Shown here: positions 44,563 through 53,922 of the stretch, piece after piece | Position numbering within the stretch: the stretch's first letter is position 1 | Layout: each line of letters opens with the position of its first letter | NCBI GenBank assembly: GCA_016720635.1 | Contig: JADKKF010000002.1 | Span: 469,001-533,000 of the forward strand | Origin: Saprospiraceae bacterium | Lineage (GTDB): Bacteria > Bacteroidota > Bacteroidia > Chitinophagales > Saprospiraceae | Length of the DNA stretch: 64,000 nt | Direction: 5' to 3' | The notes under the pieces: model-generated | Database searches by the model: none | What the model was told of the DNA's origin: nothing | What the model saw: the letters and a program-made list of their open reading frames with translations, nothing else | Program-made: the position numbers and the translations under genes

Positions 44563-45708
44563 TTAAAATAGCTTGAAAGATTGCAGTTTGCAATTTAATG
44601 GTCCATTCTTCAATGGGATCTTTTGGCTGGGTTTGAGACCAATGCTTTTGAGAGCAATTTCATTGGAGGTAATAATCCATGCTGTTGACCCCTTCCAATG
44701 GTGCTTTAGTTGATTTCCTATCGATTGATAAAAGCCCTGTACGTCATCTATGGCCAGTCTTTCGTCATAAGGAGGATTCATGACCAAAGTACTAGGAACC
44801 ACTTGTGTATTGTTTTCAAATGATAAAATATCCACCTTTACCAAATCAAAAATCTTTGCTTCCAACAAATTGTCTGAGGTGGCTCTCATGGCTTTCATGC
44901 TTCTGTCAAATCCCAAAATATCGACTTTTGCTTTGTCCCAATTAGGCCTATGTTCTGACTTAATATTGTCCCAATCTTTTGAGTTCACAAAATCCCAATT
45001 CTCAAAATTGAATTTTTTTCTCCGCCACTGGGACGGGATTTCATAATACTTGTATGCAGCCTCGATAAGTAGGGTTCCTGACCCGCACATTGGATCTATC
45101 ATAGGAGTTTCTCCATTCCAACCAGAAAATTCAATAATGCCCGCAGCTAAAATTTCACTCAAAGCAGCTTCGCCCATCACTTTTTTATATCCTCTTTTGT
45201 GCAAGCTTTCACCACTCGTATTCAATAAAAGCTGGATTTCTCCTTCGAATATATTCAATAACAGAGAATAGTTTGGATCCTGAAGTTGAATGCTGGGCCT
45301 GGCTCCTTTTCGATCTCGAATTCGATCAACGATGGCGTCTTTTACTTTCAACGCAGCATATTGGGAGTGTTTAAAATAATTTGACCAAACAGAGGATTCG
45401 ATGGCTATGGTTTCTTCGGGTTTTATCCAATTTTCCCACGGCAAACTATATACTCCGTCGTAAAGCTGTTTTTCTGAAGTGGCTTTGAATTTTGAAAATG
45501 GAATCCCTACTTTGACCGCCAGTCTTGAAAGGTAATTTAGCTTCATGATGTCTTTGAAGCTGCCAGTTCCCGTCACGGCTCTATTGGCTAATTGTAGGTT
45601 TTTTATGCCCAAAGATTGCATTTCGCTGTGCAAAATGTTTTCTAGACCAAATAAGGTTGTAGCGACCAAAGGGATGTCAGGACTGTCTATCGGGATATTG
45701 AATTTCAA
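44563..45708 (-). CDS. Class I SAM-dependent RNA methyltransferase with THUMP domain (RlmL-N/YpsC type)
   Basis: 381 residues. An N-terminal ferredoxin-like plus THUMP RNA-binding region (about 1-160: VATTLFGLENILHSEMQSLGI, SLLLNIFEGEIQLLLNTSGESLHKRGYKK) is followed by the Rossmann methyltransferase with MIDPMCGSGTLLIEAA (SAM motif), ILGFDRSMKAMRATSDNLL and the catalytic LVMNPPYDER. The family methylates guanine N2 in 23S rRNA (m2G2445-type). The frame starts with TTG at 45708, with no good ATG nearby. It lies 24 bases after the carboxylase gene and is likely co-transcribed. Confidence 0.9.
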   Translation of the reverse strand: MKFNIPIDSPDIPLVATTLFGLENILHSEMQSLGIKNLQLANRAVTGTGSFKDIMKLNYLSRLAVKVGIPFSKFKATSEKQLYDGVYSLPWENWIKPEETIAIESSVWSNYFKHSQYAALKVKDAIVDRIRDRKGARPSIQLQDPNYSLLLNIFEGEIQLLLNTSGESLHKRGYKKVMGEAALSEILAAGIIEFSGWNGETPMIDPMCGSGTLLIEAAYKYYEIPSQWRRKKFNFENWDFVNSKDWDNIKSEHRPNWDKAKVDILGFDRSMKAMRATSDNLLEAKIFDLVKVDILSFENNTQVVPSTLVMNPPYDERLAIDDVQGFYQSIGNQLKHHWKGSTAWIITSNEIALKSIGLKPSQKIPLKNGPLNCKLQSFKLF

Positions 45709-45732
45709 AATACTTAATTTTTTTATGGCTTA

Positions 45733-47370
45733 TCAAACTTGCATTACGCCTACATTGAATTTTTCTACGGGAGCGTTGTTGGCAGCTTCTATTGCAGTTG
45801 AAATAAAATCTCGGGTCTTTCGAGGGTCGATGATGGCATCTACCCACAATCGTGAAGCAGCATAATATGGCGTCGTCTGTCGATCGTACTTTGACTTTAT
45901 TTCATCAAAAAGTTCTTTTTCCTTGACATCATCTACGGGCTGACCCTTATCTTTTAGGGATTGTACTTGTATTTGTGTAAGGGTTTTTGCCGCTTGAGAT
46001 CCTCCCATAACAGCTATTTTAGCCGTAGGCCAAGCCACTATCATCCTAGGGTCATAGGCTTTTCCACACATGGCATAGTTTCCAGCTCCATATGAATTGC
46101 CCATAACGATGGTAATTTTTGGTACGGTAGAGTTCGAGACGGCATTGACCATCTTGGCTCCATCTTTGATGATACCTCCATGCTCTGATCGCGTTCCTAC
46201 CATAAATCCAGTGACGTCATGCATGAAAACCAAAGGAATTTTCTTTTGGTTGCAATTCAATATGAACCGCGTAGCTTTATCCGCAGAGTCTGAGTAAATC
46301 ACCCCTCCGAACTGCATTTCACCCTTTCCAGATTTAACAACCTCTCGATTGTTAGCCACGATGCCGACAGCCCATCCGTTGATACGAGCATAGGCGCAAA
46401 GGATAGTTTTTCCGTACTCTTCTTTATATAAAGTTAGTTTGGATTCATCTACTATTCGCTTGATAATTTCAAGGGTACTGTATGGCTTTGTGGGATTTTC
46501 AGGAAAAATACCCATGATTTCTTCTGGGTCCAGTGCAGGAGCTTTTGCTTCGATTCTGTCAAATCCCGCCTTGTCGAAAGACCCAATTTTATCAATCAAA
46601 TCCTTAATCGTATCCAAGCAAACCTTATCGTTGGGTACCTTATAATCCGTCACACCTGAGATTTCACAATGTGTGGTTGCCCCTCCTAGCGTCTCCTTGT
46701 CAGCATTTTCACCGATGGCAGCTTTTACCAAATAGGGCCCAGCAAGGAATATAGATCCAGTTTTATCCACGATTAAAGCTTCATCAGACATGATAGGCAG
46801 ATAAGCACCCCCAGCGACACAGCTCCCCATAATGGCAGCTATCTGAGGTATTCCAGCAGAAGACATCTTGGCGTTATTTCTGAATATTCTCCCGAAATGC
46901 TCCTTGTCAGGGAATATTTCATCTTGCATCGGCAAGAATACACCCGCAGAATCCACCAAATACACGATGGGCAGCCTGTTTTCCATAGCTATTTCTTGAG
47001 CCCTGAGATTTTTCTTACCAGTGATTGGAAACCAAGCTCCCGCTTTTACCGTAGCATCGTTAGCTACGATCATGCACTGACGTCCACGGATTCGCCCTAT
47101 TCCAGTCACTACGCCACCAGCGGGGCAGCCACCATATTCTTGGTACATATCGAGTCCTGCAAATCCTCCTATTTCAAAAAAATCCTTGGTATCATCTATC
47201 AAATATTGAATTCGTTCTCGAGCAGTCATTTTGCCTTCAGCGTGCAATTTTTCTATCCGTTTGGCCCCTCCGCCCAATTTAATTTCGCTCATTTTTCGCT
47301 CCACAGCCGAAAGGAGCAATTTCATCGCATCTTCATTCTGGTTGAATTCTAGATCTTGTTTTATAGCCAT
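45733..47370 (-). CDS. Acyl-CoA carboxylase beta (carboxyltransferase) subunit, methylcrotonyl-CoA type
   Basis: 545 residues from the ATG at 47370; the open frame reaches a TTG at 47403, but that codon is part of a TATATTTG promoter element. The crotonase-like carboxyltransferase fold shows TARERIQYLID, GVVTGIGRIRGRQCMIVANDATVKAGAWFP, YLVDSAGVFLPMQDEIFPD, GSIFLAGPYLVKAAIGE, LGGATTHCEISGVTDY and VMGNSYGAGNYAMCGKAYDP. The order and wording favour methylcrotonyl-CoA carboxylase (leucine breakdown) over propionyl-CoA carboxylase. The biotin-carrying alpha subunit is not next to it. Confidence 0.9.
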   Translation of the reverse strand: MAIKQDLEFNQNEDAMKLLLSAVERKMSEIKLGGGAKRIEKLHAEGKMTARERIQYLIDDTKDFFEIGGFAGLDMYQEYGGCPAGGVVTGIGRIRGRQCMIVANDATVKAGAWFPITGKKNLRAQEIAMENRLPIVYLVDSAGVFLPMQDEIFPDKEHFGRIFRNNAKMSSAGIPQIAAIMGSCVAGGAYLPIMSDEALIVDKTGSIFLAGPYLVKAAIGENADKETLGGATTHCEISGVTDYKVPNDKVCLDTIKDLIDKIGSFDKAGFDRIEAKAPALDPEEIMGIFPENPTKPYSTLEIIKRIVDESKLTLYKEEYGKTILCAYARINGWAVGIVANNREVVKSGKGEMQFGGVIYSDSADKATRFILNCNQKKIPLVFMHDVTGFMVGTRSEHGGIIKDGAKMVNAVSNSTVPKITIVMGNSYGAGNYAMCGKAYDPRMIVAWPTAKIAVMGGSQAAKTLTQIQVQSLKDKGQPVDDVKEKELFDEIKSKYDRQTTPYYAASRLWVDAIIDPRKTRDFISTAIEAANNAPVEKFNVGVMQV

Positions 47371-47400
47371 TATTCCCGATATTATATGTTGGTATGAGGA

Positions 47401-47408
47401 CAAATATA
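47401..47408 (-). promoter_or_regulatory. -7 type element TATATTTG that decides the carboxylase start
   Basis: Exact TAnnTTTG, minus strand; expected transcription start near 47394. It covers the TTG at 47403, leaving the ATG at 47370 as the first usable start. Confidence 0.55.
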
Positions 47409-47439
47409 AGCAAGAACCCTTATAAAGTTTAATTTTTTG

Positions 47440-47516
47440 GGCGAGTGGTCTCGGATTCCTTCCTCGACCATCGGGTTTTCCGCTTTACTTCGTGTCCGCT
47501 CCACCCCCTCTCGCGC
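47440..47516. repeat. GC-rich extragenic element
   Basis: A GC-rich block in the otherwise AT-rich gap between the carboxylase and alkD-like genes. On the minus strand it reads GAGAGGGGGTGGAGCGGAC followed by ACGAAGTAAAGCGG. This resembles the elements at 25429-25542 and, more loosely, 62700-62775. No open frame of note. Confidence 0.4.
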
Positions 47517-47572
47517 TAACAAACAAACCTGAGATAGATTGATTCCCTAGATAGTCGTAGTTTTTATTTAAT

Positions 47573-47603
47573 TTTGGATTGATAGTCATAACTCTTATTT
47601 TTG
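47573..47603 (+). promoter_or_regulatory. Promoter of the AlkD-like gene
   Basis: TTTG at 47573-47576, a 19-base spacer and TATTTTTG at 47596-47603, a full match to the Bacteroidota consensus; the ATG follows 22 bases later. Best promoter in the window. Confidence 0.7.
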
Positions 47604-47625
47604 TTCAAAAAATCAACCGTAAAAT

Positions 47626-48333
47626 ATGACATTAAAGGATATAATTAGCCAGTTGGGGGAGATGGGTTCCGAATCGACAAAAAAGACTCTTTTAAATCAC
47701 GGTGCAAAAGAACCATTTTTTGGAGTTAAAGTACAGGACTTAAAACTCATCATCAAGAAAACCAAGTACAATCAAGCTTTGGCCGAGGAATTGTACGATA
47801 CGGGTATAAGCGACGCTATGTATCTAGCGGGACTCATGGCTGAGCCACAGAAAATATCCGCTCAGACATTACAAAAATGGGCAGAGAAAGCACATTGGAG
47901 CATGATAAGCGAATACACAGTCCCTTGGGTAGCATCCGAAAGTCTTCATGGTTGGCAAAAAGGGCTAGAATGGATTCAATCGGATGGTGAACTCATGGCT
48001 AGTTGTGGTTGGGCGACCCTTGCGAATTATATTTCGATTACTCCCAATGACCAGCTAGATTACTCAAAGATTAAAGAATTGTGCCAATTGGCAGCAGATA
48101 CCATACATGATACGGATGACCGCGTAGCCTATACGAAAAATAACTTTCTGCTGAGCGTAGGTGCCTACATGCCAGAATTAACCAACTATATTCGAGATTT
48201 GGCCCTATCTATCGGCAAGGTTAAAGTAAATATGGGCAAGACTGCTTGTAAAGTTCCAGATATCAATCAATATTTAACCAAAATGGAACAAATGGGGAAA
48301 TTAGGACATAAGAGAAAAGAAGCAAGATGCTAA
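47626..48333 (+). CDS. DNA alkylation repair protein (AlkD-like HEAT-repeat family)
   Basis: 235 residues, all-helical HEAT-like fold of the DNA alkylation repair enzyme family, which removes or binds alkylated bases. Typical: FFGVKVQDLKLIIKKTKYNQALAEELYDTGISDAMYLAGLMA, WAEKAHWSMISEYTVPWVASES, SCGWATLANYISI, VAYTKNNFLLSVGAY and VNMGKTACKVPDINQYLTKM. The catalytic Trp/Asp/Arg of AlkD glycosylases cannot be assigned with certainty, so glycosylase activity is not assured; the group YxxTKNxFLxSVGxY is the common Bacteroidota variant. It has its own promoter. Confidence 0.85.
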   Translation: MTLKDIISQLGEMGSESTKKTLLNHGAKEPFFGVKVQDLKLIIKKTKYNQALAEELYDTGISDAMYLAGLMAEPQKISAQTLQKWAEKAHWSMISEYTVPWVASESLHGWQKGLEWIQSDGELMASCGWATLANYISITPNDQLDYSKIKELCQLAADTIHDTDDRVAYTKNNFLLSVGAYMPELTNYIRDLALSIGKVKVNMGKTACKVPDINQYLTKMEQMGKLGHKRKEARC

Positions 48334-48394
48334 TTTTTTAGGTTCGTTTTTTTTACAATCTGATTTTTTTATTACTAAATAAAAAATAATAAAA

Positions 48395-48424
48395 TTTGTT
48401 ATTCTTTCTTTATAACTATTTTTG
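48395..48424 (+). promoter_or_regulatory. Promoter of recQ
   Basis: TTTG at 48395-48398, an 18-base spacer and TATTTTTG at 48417-48424, giving an 80-base leader before the recQ ATG. Confidence 0.6.
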
Positions 48425-48510
48425 TAAAAATAACGTATCTTCAATTTTCAAATTAATGGGTAACATAGTCCCCAAAAGTTTCAAACAGTATTCAACTGAA
48501 CAATATCAAT

Positions 48511-50709
48511 ATGTCCGATAAGCGAAAGCAAATATTTGACGCCTTACAAAAGTTTTTTGGATTTTCACAATTCAAAGGCAACCAAGAGGATATAATTAGC
48601 AACGTCTTAGACAAAAAGGACACATTTGTTATTCTGCCTACAGGAGGTGGCAAGTCACTTTGCTATCAGCTCCCAGCCTTAATGATGGAAGGTACTGCTA
48701 TCATCATTTCTCCTCTCATTGCCCTTATGAAGAATCAAGTAGATTCTATCAGAGGATACAGTCAGGAAGACAATGTGGCTCATTTTCTTAATTCATCGCT
48801 CAATAAAGCCCAAATCAAACAAGTTAAGGACGATATACAAGATGGCAAAACCAAAATGCTCTATATCGCACCAGAAACATTAATCAAGGAAGAAAACCTA
48901 GAATTTTTCAAAAATACATCCATATCCTTTGTAGCCATAGACGAGGCACACTGTATATCAGAATGGGGACACGATTTTCGACCTGAGTATAGGCGTATCC
49001 GCGACATGATAGATATCATTGGAGAAGATATACCCCTAGTCGCCTTGACGGCAACGGCCACGCCAAAAGTTCGCACGGATATCATCAAGATCTTAGATAT
49101 GGATCAGGTATCTGAGTTTGTCCTTTCATTCAATAGAGAGAATTTATATTATTCTGTCAAGCCAAAAGGCAAAAAAGATCAAGCATTAAAAAATATCACC
49201 CAATTCGTAAAGTCTATGGGTGGAAAATCAGGCATCATATACGTACAAGGAAGAAAGACTACAGAAGACATCGCAGAGGCGCTCAACGTCAATGGGATAA
49301 AGTCAGCTCCTTATCACGCTGGCTTGGATCCTAAGACCAGATCCGCCACCCAAGATGCTTTCCTCATGGAGGATATAGACGTAATCTGTGCAACGATTGC
49401 CTTTGGTATGGGGATCGACAAGCCTGATGTAAGGTTCGTCATCCATTATGATATGCCAAAAAGCATTGAGAACTATTACCAAGAAACGGGTAGGGCAGGG
49501 CGAGATGGTTTGGAAGGAGTTTGTGTTGCTTATTATTCTCCAGCGGATCTTTCAAGGCTTGAAAAATTTTTAAGAGATAAGCCTGTCGCAGAAAGAGAGA
49601 TGGGATCGCTTTTGATGCAGGAAGTTACCGCTTATGCCGAAACATCAACTTGTAGGAGACAATTCCTATTGCATTATTTTGGTGAAGAATTCGATGCCAA
49701 GGAGTGCAATGCCATGTGTGACAATTGCAAACATCCCAAAGAAAAAGTAAATATTCAAAGTGCCATGGTCCTAGCACTTAAATGTGTCGAAGAATTGAAT
49801 AATAATTATGATATCCGAATGATGGTGGACTTTATCATCGGCAAGGCTTCGCAGACCATATTGGACTATGGGTTCAATAATAGACCATTATTCGGAGTAG
49901 GTAAAAACGAAACCAACGTTTATTGGAATACGGTCTATCGACACGCCATCCTGCTGAATTTATTGACCAAGGATATCGAAAAATATGGGGTACTTAAAAT
50001 CAACGACAATGGGCGAGCATATATAAAAAGACCGCATCCAATAGAAATACCACTGAATACTGACTATAGCCAGGAAGAAGGTGACGATGATGGTGCTCAA
50101 GGGGGAACTGCGGTGCTTGATGACCAATTGTTAAAGCAGTTGATGAACCTCCGTCGCGATATTGCTAAGAAGAAGAATGTACCACCTTATATCGTTTTTC
50201 AAGACGCGTCTCTCATGGAAATGGCAACTCAATACCCCATAACCATGGATGATGTAGCTAAGATCTCCGGAGTGAGTTTAGGTAAGGCCCAAAAATTTGC
50301 ACAGCCTTTTATAGATCATATTGCAAAATACGTGGAGGACAATGATATAGACCGACCTACAGATTTTGTGATGAAAACTGTCGCAAATAAATCTAAAGTG
50401 AAAGTGCAAATTATTCAATGCATCGATCGCAAAATGCCCCTTGAAGATATAGCCGCCACGAATCAATTAAAGGTTTCTGAATTGATGCAAGAGCTTGATA
50501 TGATCGTCTTAAGTGGTACAAAAATCAATATTGACTATTATATTAATGAGGTGGTGGACGAGTATGTTCGAGAAGAAATCTACGATTATTTCAAGGAGGC
50601 TGAAACCGACGACGCTGTCACAGCTTTTCATGAATTGAAAGAAAATGACATCACGATTGAAGAAATTGAATTGATCAGATTGAAGTTTTTATCTGACCTT
50701 GCCAATTAA
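48511..50709 (+). CDS. recQ: ATP-dependent DNA helicase RecQ
   Basis: 732 residues, SF2 3'-5' helicase acting in recombination and fork repair. Motif 0 FGFSQFKGNQEDII, Walker A TGGGKS (residues 44-49), DEAH box AIDEAHCISEWGHDFRPEYRRI, motif III ALTATATPKVRTDI, motifs V/VI ATIAFGMGIDKPDVRFVIHYD and YYQETGRAGRDG. The zinc-binding region has Cys in STCRRQFLLHYFGE, ECNAMCDNCKHP, then winged-helix RQC and an HRDC domain (about 530-610), with an extra helical C-terminal tail of about 120 residues, usual in Bacteroidota RecQ. mnmH follows 20 bases later. Confidence 0.96.
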   Translation: MSDKRKQIFDALQKFFGFSQFKGNQEDIISNVLDKKDTFVILPTGGGKSLCYQLPALMMEGTAIIISPLIALMKNQVDSIRGYSQEDNVAHFLNSSLNKAQIKQVKDDIQDGKTKMLYIAPETLIKEENLEFFKNTSISFVAIDEAHCISEWGHDFRPEYRRIRDMIDIIGEDIPLVALTATATPKVRTDIIKILDMDQVSEFVLSFNRENLYYSVKPKGKKDQALKNITQFVKSMGGKSGIIYVQGRKTTEDIAEALNVNGIKSAPYHAGLDPKTRSATQDAFLMEDIDVICATIAFGMGIDKPDVRFVIHYDMPKSIENYYQETGRAGRDGLEGVCVAYYSPADLSRLEKFLRDKPVAEREMGSLLMQEVTAYAETSTCRRQFLLHYFGEEFDAKECNAMCDNCKHPKEKVNIQSAMVLALKCVEELNNNYDIRMMVDFIIGKASQTILDYGFNNRPLFGVGKNETNVYWNTVYRHAILLNLLTKDIEKYGVLKINDNGRAYIKRPHPIEIPLNTDYSQEEGDDDGAQGGTAVLDDQLLKQLMNLRRDIAKKKNVPPYIVFQDASLMEMATQYPITMDDVAKISGVSLGKAQKFAQPFIDHIAKYVEDNDIDRPTDFVMKTVANKSKVKVQIIQCIDRKMPLEDIAATNQLKVSELMQELDMIVLSGTKINIDYYINEVVDEYVREEIYDYFKEAETDDAVTAFHELKENDITIEEIELIRLKFLSDLAN

Positions 50710-50729
50710 TATTTTACAAATAAAATAGG

Positions 50730-51728
50730 ATGGAATACCTTGATATTGACCAACTCCTGATTGATCAAGGTCGATATTTTTGGATCGATGTTAGATCTCC
50801 AAAGGAATATGAGCATGCACATATCCCCAACGCTTTGTCGCTTCCGATTTTCTCGGACGAAGAACGACATATCATAGGCACCCTGTATAAGCAAGAATCT
50901 AGAGAGAAAGCCATTTCTAAAGGCTTGGATTTTTTTGGATTAAAAATGTCAAATTTTGTCGAAATTGTAAAAAACACCAATGTTGAAAAAAAGACTTTGG
51001 CGGTTTATTGTTGGAGGGGCGGGATGAGATCAAGGGCGATGGCGTGGCTTTTGGATTTTTATGGATTCGAAGTAAAGGTGGTCAAGGGAGGATACAAAGC
51101 TTTTAGAAATTGGGCGCTGGCTCGATTTGACGATAAATATACATTTAAAATCCTAGGAGGATATACTGGTTCTGGAAAAACCGAAATCCTGAATAGCCAA
51201 CAAGAGTTAGGCCTCCCTGTAATTGACTTGGAAGGATTGGCTAGACACAAGGGTTCTACTTTTGGAGGATTGGGTTTGGCTCCTCAACCTTCTCAAGAAA
51301 TGTTCGAAAATATGCTTTCTTTGATGCTGTTTAGATTCAAAAATCAACCTATCTGGCTGGAAGACGAAAGCAGTCGTATCGGTGCTTTAAGCATACCAAA
51401 GGGCATAAGAGAACAGATGATACAGGCGCCATTGTATTTTATTCAAATCTCATTTGAAGATAGGCTGCACCGAATCATGGAAGATTATGGCGGCTTTGAA
51501 TTGGATGATTTGATCGCCAGCGTGTTGCGGATCCAAAGGAAATTAGGAGGATTATTGACCCATCAAATCATAGAACACATGAATAACAAGCAAATAAGGG
51601 AAGCATTTTCTTTGTTGCTAGGGCATTATGATAATTTGTATAAAAAGGGTATTCATTATGGAAAGCCCTTAGAACGCCCAGTTTTCATGGTTGATATTGG
51701 AGAAGAATTGGATATTTTTAAAAAATAA
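50730..51728 (+). CDS. mnmH: tRNA 2-selenouridine/geranyl-2-thiouridine synthase
   Basis: 332 residues. The N-terminal rhodanese domain carries the catalytic Cys 94 in YCWRGGMRS, followed by a P-loop domain with GGYTGSGKTEIL (about 143-154). It replaces sulfur by selenium at the wobble uridine of some tRNAs, by way of a geranylated intermediate. A selenophosphate synthase is not in the window. Signature stretches such as EYEHAHIPNALSLPIFSDEER and DLEGLARHKGSTFGGLG are intact. It is probably co-transcribed with recQ (20-base gap). Confidence 0.93.
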   Translation: MEYLDIDQLLIDQGRYFWIDVRSPKEYEHAHIPNALSLPIFSDEERHIIGTLYKQESREKAISKGLDFFGLKMSNFVEIVKNTNVEKKTLAVYCWRGGMRSRAMAWLLDFYGFEVKVVKGGYKAFRNWALARFDDKYTFKILGGYTGSGKTEILNSQQELGLPVIDLEGLARHKGSTFGGLGLAPQPSQEMFENMLSLMLFRFKNQPIWLEDESSRIGALSIPKGIREQMIQAPLYFIQISFEDRLHRIMEDYGGFELDDLIASVLRIQRKLGGLLTHQIIEHMNNKQIREAFSLLLGHYDNLYKKGIHYGKPLERPVFMVDIGEELDIFKK

Positions 51729-51754
51729 CAATCATTAAAAATGGATGCTTAAAA

Positions 51755-52372
51755 TTATTTAAAATCTTGCATCAACAAGCGTTTTTCACAAAGATCTAAA
51801 TCGAATATCTCGTTAGAAGCAATTAAACTCAGTCTGTTTTTACCATAAGTTTTAAACAAATCGGCGAACCAATTTTGAGCATTTACATCTAAATTGGTAG
51901 TTGGTTCATCCAAGATTATAACATTTGTATTCGATAACAGACAAAGAGTCAATTTGAGTCGTTGCCTCATCCCTGATGAAAGAAATTTTACAGGACGTTC
52001 TTTTGCCAAAGCCAATCCCGATAATTCAAGAACAGATTTATTGTTAAGGTCAGCATACCATGATTTAAATTTGCTTTGATAAGAAATGCTTTCTGATACG
52101 GTAAGATCGGGATACATCTCAACGTATGGGGCGGCAATGCTCACGTGCCGATACAAGTCTTCGATTTCGACGGCTTTATCGCCATGGATAAAAGAAATAT
52201 TGCCGGAAGTGGGCGTCAGAAAACCGCTGAGTATCTTGATTAAGGTTGATTTGCCACTCCCGTTAGCACCCGCTATCCCATAGCTTCCTTCGTCAAATTT
52301 ATAAGTGAAATTTTTAAAAATTGGAGTTAGACCGAATGATTTGGATAAATTATGGCAATCAATTTGAAACAT
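51755..52372 (-). CDS. Solitary ABC transporter ATP-binding protein
   Basis: 205 residues from the ATG at 52372. Walker A GANGSGKST, Q-loop region, signature LSSGMRQRLKLTLCLL, Walker B NVIILDEPTTNLD and a switch region reading ASNEIFD instead of the usual His. The absence of the switch His in that position is odd and may lower ATPase activity. No permease gene is adjacent. It starts 10 bases after lpxC-fabZ and belongs to its transcript, so an envelope role is plausible but unproven. Confidence 0.85.
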   Translation of the reverse strand: MFQIDCHNLSKSFGLTPIFKNFTYKFDEGSYGIAGANGSGKSTLIKILSGFLTPTSGNISFIHGDKAVEIEDLYRHVSIAAPYVEMYPDLTVSESISYQSKFKSWYADLNNKSVLELSGLALAKERPVKFLSSGMRQRLKLTLCLLSNTNVIILDEPTTNLDVNAQNWFADLFKTYGKNRLSLIASNEIFDLDLCEKRLLMQDFK

Positions 52373-52382
52373 CGTAACAATC

Positions 52383-53771
52383 CTAAGTTCTCTTGACAAT
52401 CTGTGCAGTAAATTCTCCTTCAGAGACCACTTTGTTGCCCACGAATGCAGTACCTTTCATCTTGACGATTCCTCTTCTAATCGGTTCTAAAAGTTCAAGT
52501 TTCATGATAAGTGTGTCACCCGGAAGGACCTTTGCTTTGAATTTAGCATTGTCAATTTTTAGAAAATAAGTGTCCCAAACTTCTTCGTCAGGCGTATTAG
52601 CTAGTGCCAAAATCCCTCCTGTCTGAGCCATGGCCTCGATTTGCAATACACCTGGCATGACTGGATTGTCCGGAAAATGTCCTTCGAAATAATATTCATT
52701 CGACGTAACGTGTTTGACCGCTACGATGGAATCTTTGTCCATTTCGATGACTTTATCTACCATCAGAAATGGATATCTATGTGGTAATTTTTTCATAATC
52801 CCAAAAGTGTCCATTACAGGCTCTCTGTCTGGATCGTATTGAGGTCTTTCCTTAAGTTGTTTTTGCTCCATTGCTGCTTTTTTCAATAGTTTCGCAAATT
52901 CTACATTGCAAGAATGACCTGGTTTCTTAGCCACAATTTTACCTTTTATTGGCATTCCAACAAGGGTTAAGTCGCCAATGACATCTAGCAATTTATGTCT
53001 GGCTGGCTCGTTTTCGAAATGTAAGACCATAGTGTTTAGTATCCCTGTTTTTTCAACTTTAACACTTGTTTTACCCAATTTTGCGGCGAGACTGTCCAGT
53101 TCTTCTTGATTCATCACTCTATCCACGATGATGATGGCGTTTTCAACATCCCCACCTTTGATGAGATTTTGGTCAAAAAGTTTTTCGATTTCGTGTAAAA
53201 AAACAAAAGTCCTGCAAGGTGCTATTTCGGTTTCGAACTTCTCTATATTTTCTAAAGCTGCAAATTGATGTCCAACGACGTCAGAATTGAAGTCAATAAG
53301 AGACGTAAGTTCATAATGATTATTGGGCAGAGCGATCAATTCAGAGCCTCTTTCGTCATTCTTGTAAATAATTGGCTCTTTGATTTCAAAAAAAACTTTG
53401 TCTGCCTCCAACTCCTTGATACCAACTTTTTTGATTGCATCTACAAAAAATCTAGAACTACCATCCATAATCGGCATTTCGGGTCCATCCACCTCGATAT
53501 TTATATTGTCAATTCCCATTCCAGTCAAAGCGGCCAAAACGTGCTCTACAGTAGCGATTTGGGTGTCATCAGAAGCTATGGTTGTACCCCTGGCTGTAGA
53601 AACCACTTTCATCGCATCAGCTGGTATAAACACATGGGGTGTTTTATCAGTACGGACAAATTTTATACCTTGATTTTCGGATGCGGGTTTAAACGTAAGC
53701 TTCACATTAGCTCCCGTGTGCAATCCTACGCCTTCTAAAGTACAGGGATTTACTATGGTTCTTTGTTTCAT
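52383..53771 (-). CDS. lpxC-fabZ: Bifunctional LpxC deacetylase / FabZ dehydratase
   Basis: 462 residues, the fused enzyme typical of Bacteroidota. Residues 1-300 are LpxC (UDP-3-O-acyl-GlcNAc deacetylase, lipid A step 2): TLEGVGLHTG, zinc His 77 in ATVEHVLAAL, MDGSSRFFVDAI and HKLLDVIGDL with GHSCN near the end. Residues about 315-462 are FabZ (3-hydroxyacyl-ACP dehydratase): LPHRYPFLMVDKV, FEGHFPDNPVMPGVLQIEAMAQTGG with catalytic His and Glu. A TATCTTTG element lies upstream at 53825-53832. The often-neighbouring lpxD and lpxA are not here. Confidence 0.96.
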   Translation of the reverse strand: MKQRTIVNPCTLEGVGLHTGANVKLTFKPASENQGIKFVRTDKTPHVFIPADAMKVVSTARGTTIASDDTQIATVEHVLAALTGMGIDNINIEVDGPEMPIMDGSSRFFVDAIKKVGIKELEADKVFFEIKEPIIYKNDERGSELIALPNNHYELTSLIDFNSDVVGHQFAALENIEKFETEIAPCRTFVFLHEIEKLFDQNLIKGGDVENAIIIVDRVMNQEELDSLAAKLGKTSVKVEKTGILNTMVLHFENEPARHKLLDVIGDLTLVGMPIKGKIVAKKPGHSCNVEFAKLLKKAAMEQKQLKERPQYDPDREPVMDTFGIMKKLPHRYPFLMVDKVIEMDKDSIVAVKHVTSNEYYFEGHFPDNPVMPGVLQIEAMAQTGGILALANTPDEEVWDTYFLKIDNAKFKAKVLPGDTLIMKLELLEPIRRGIVKMKGTAFVGNKVVSEGEFTAQIVKRT

Positions 53772-53824
53772 AAAAACAACAACAAAAAATAAATATTTAG
53801 AAAAATATTACCCACTACGACCTG

Positions 53825-53832
53825 CAAAGATA
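53825..53832 (-). promoter_or_regulatory. -7 type element TATCTTTG before lpxC-fabZ
   Basis: Exact TAnnTTTG on the minus strand, 54 bases before the start codon. No clear -33 element. Confidence 0.5.
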
Positions 53833-53922
53833 ATATTTCTGAATAAAAAGGGGAGATATTTTATTTATGAAAATTAAGCAAGCCAGTTTGTTATAATTTA
53901 CAAAAAACGCAAATGAAAATTC

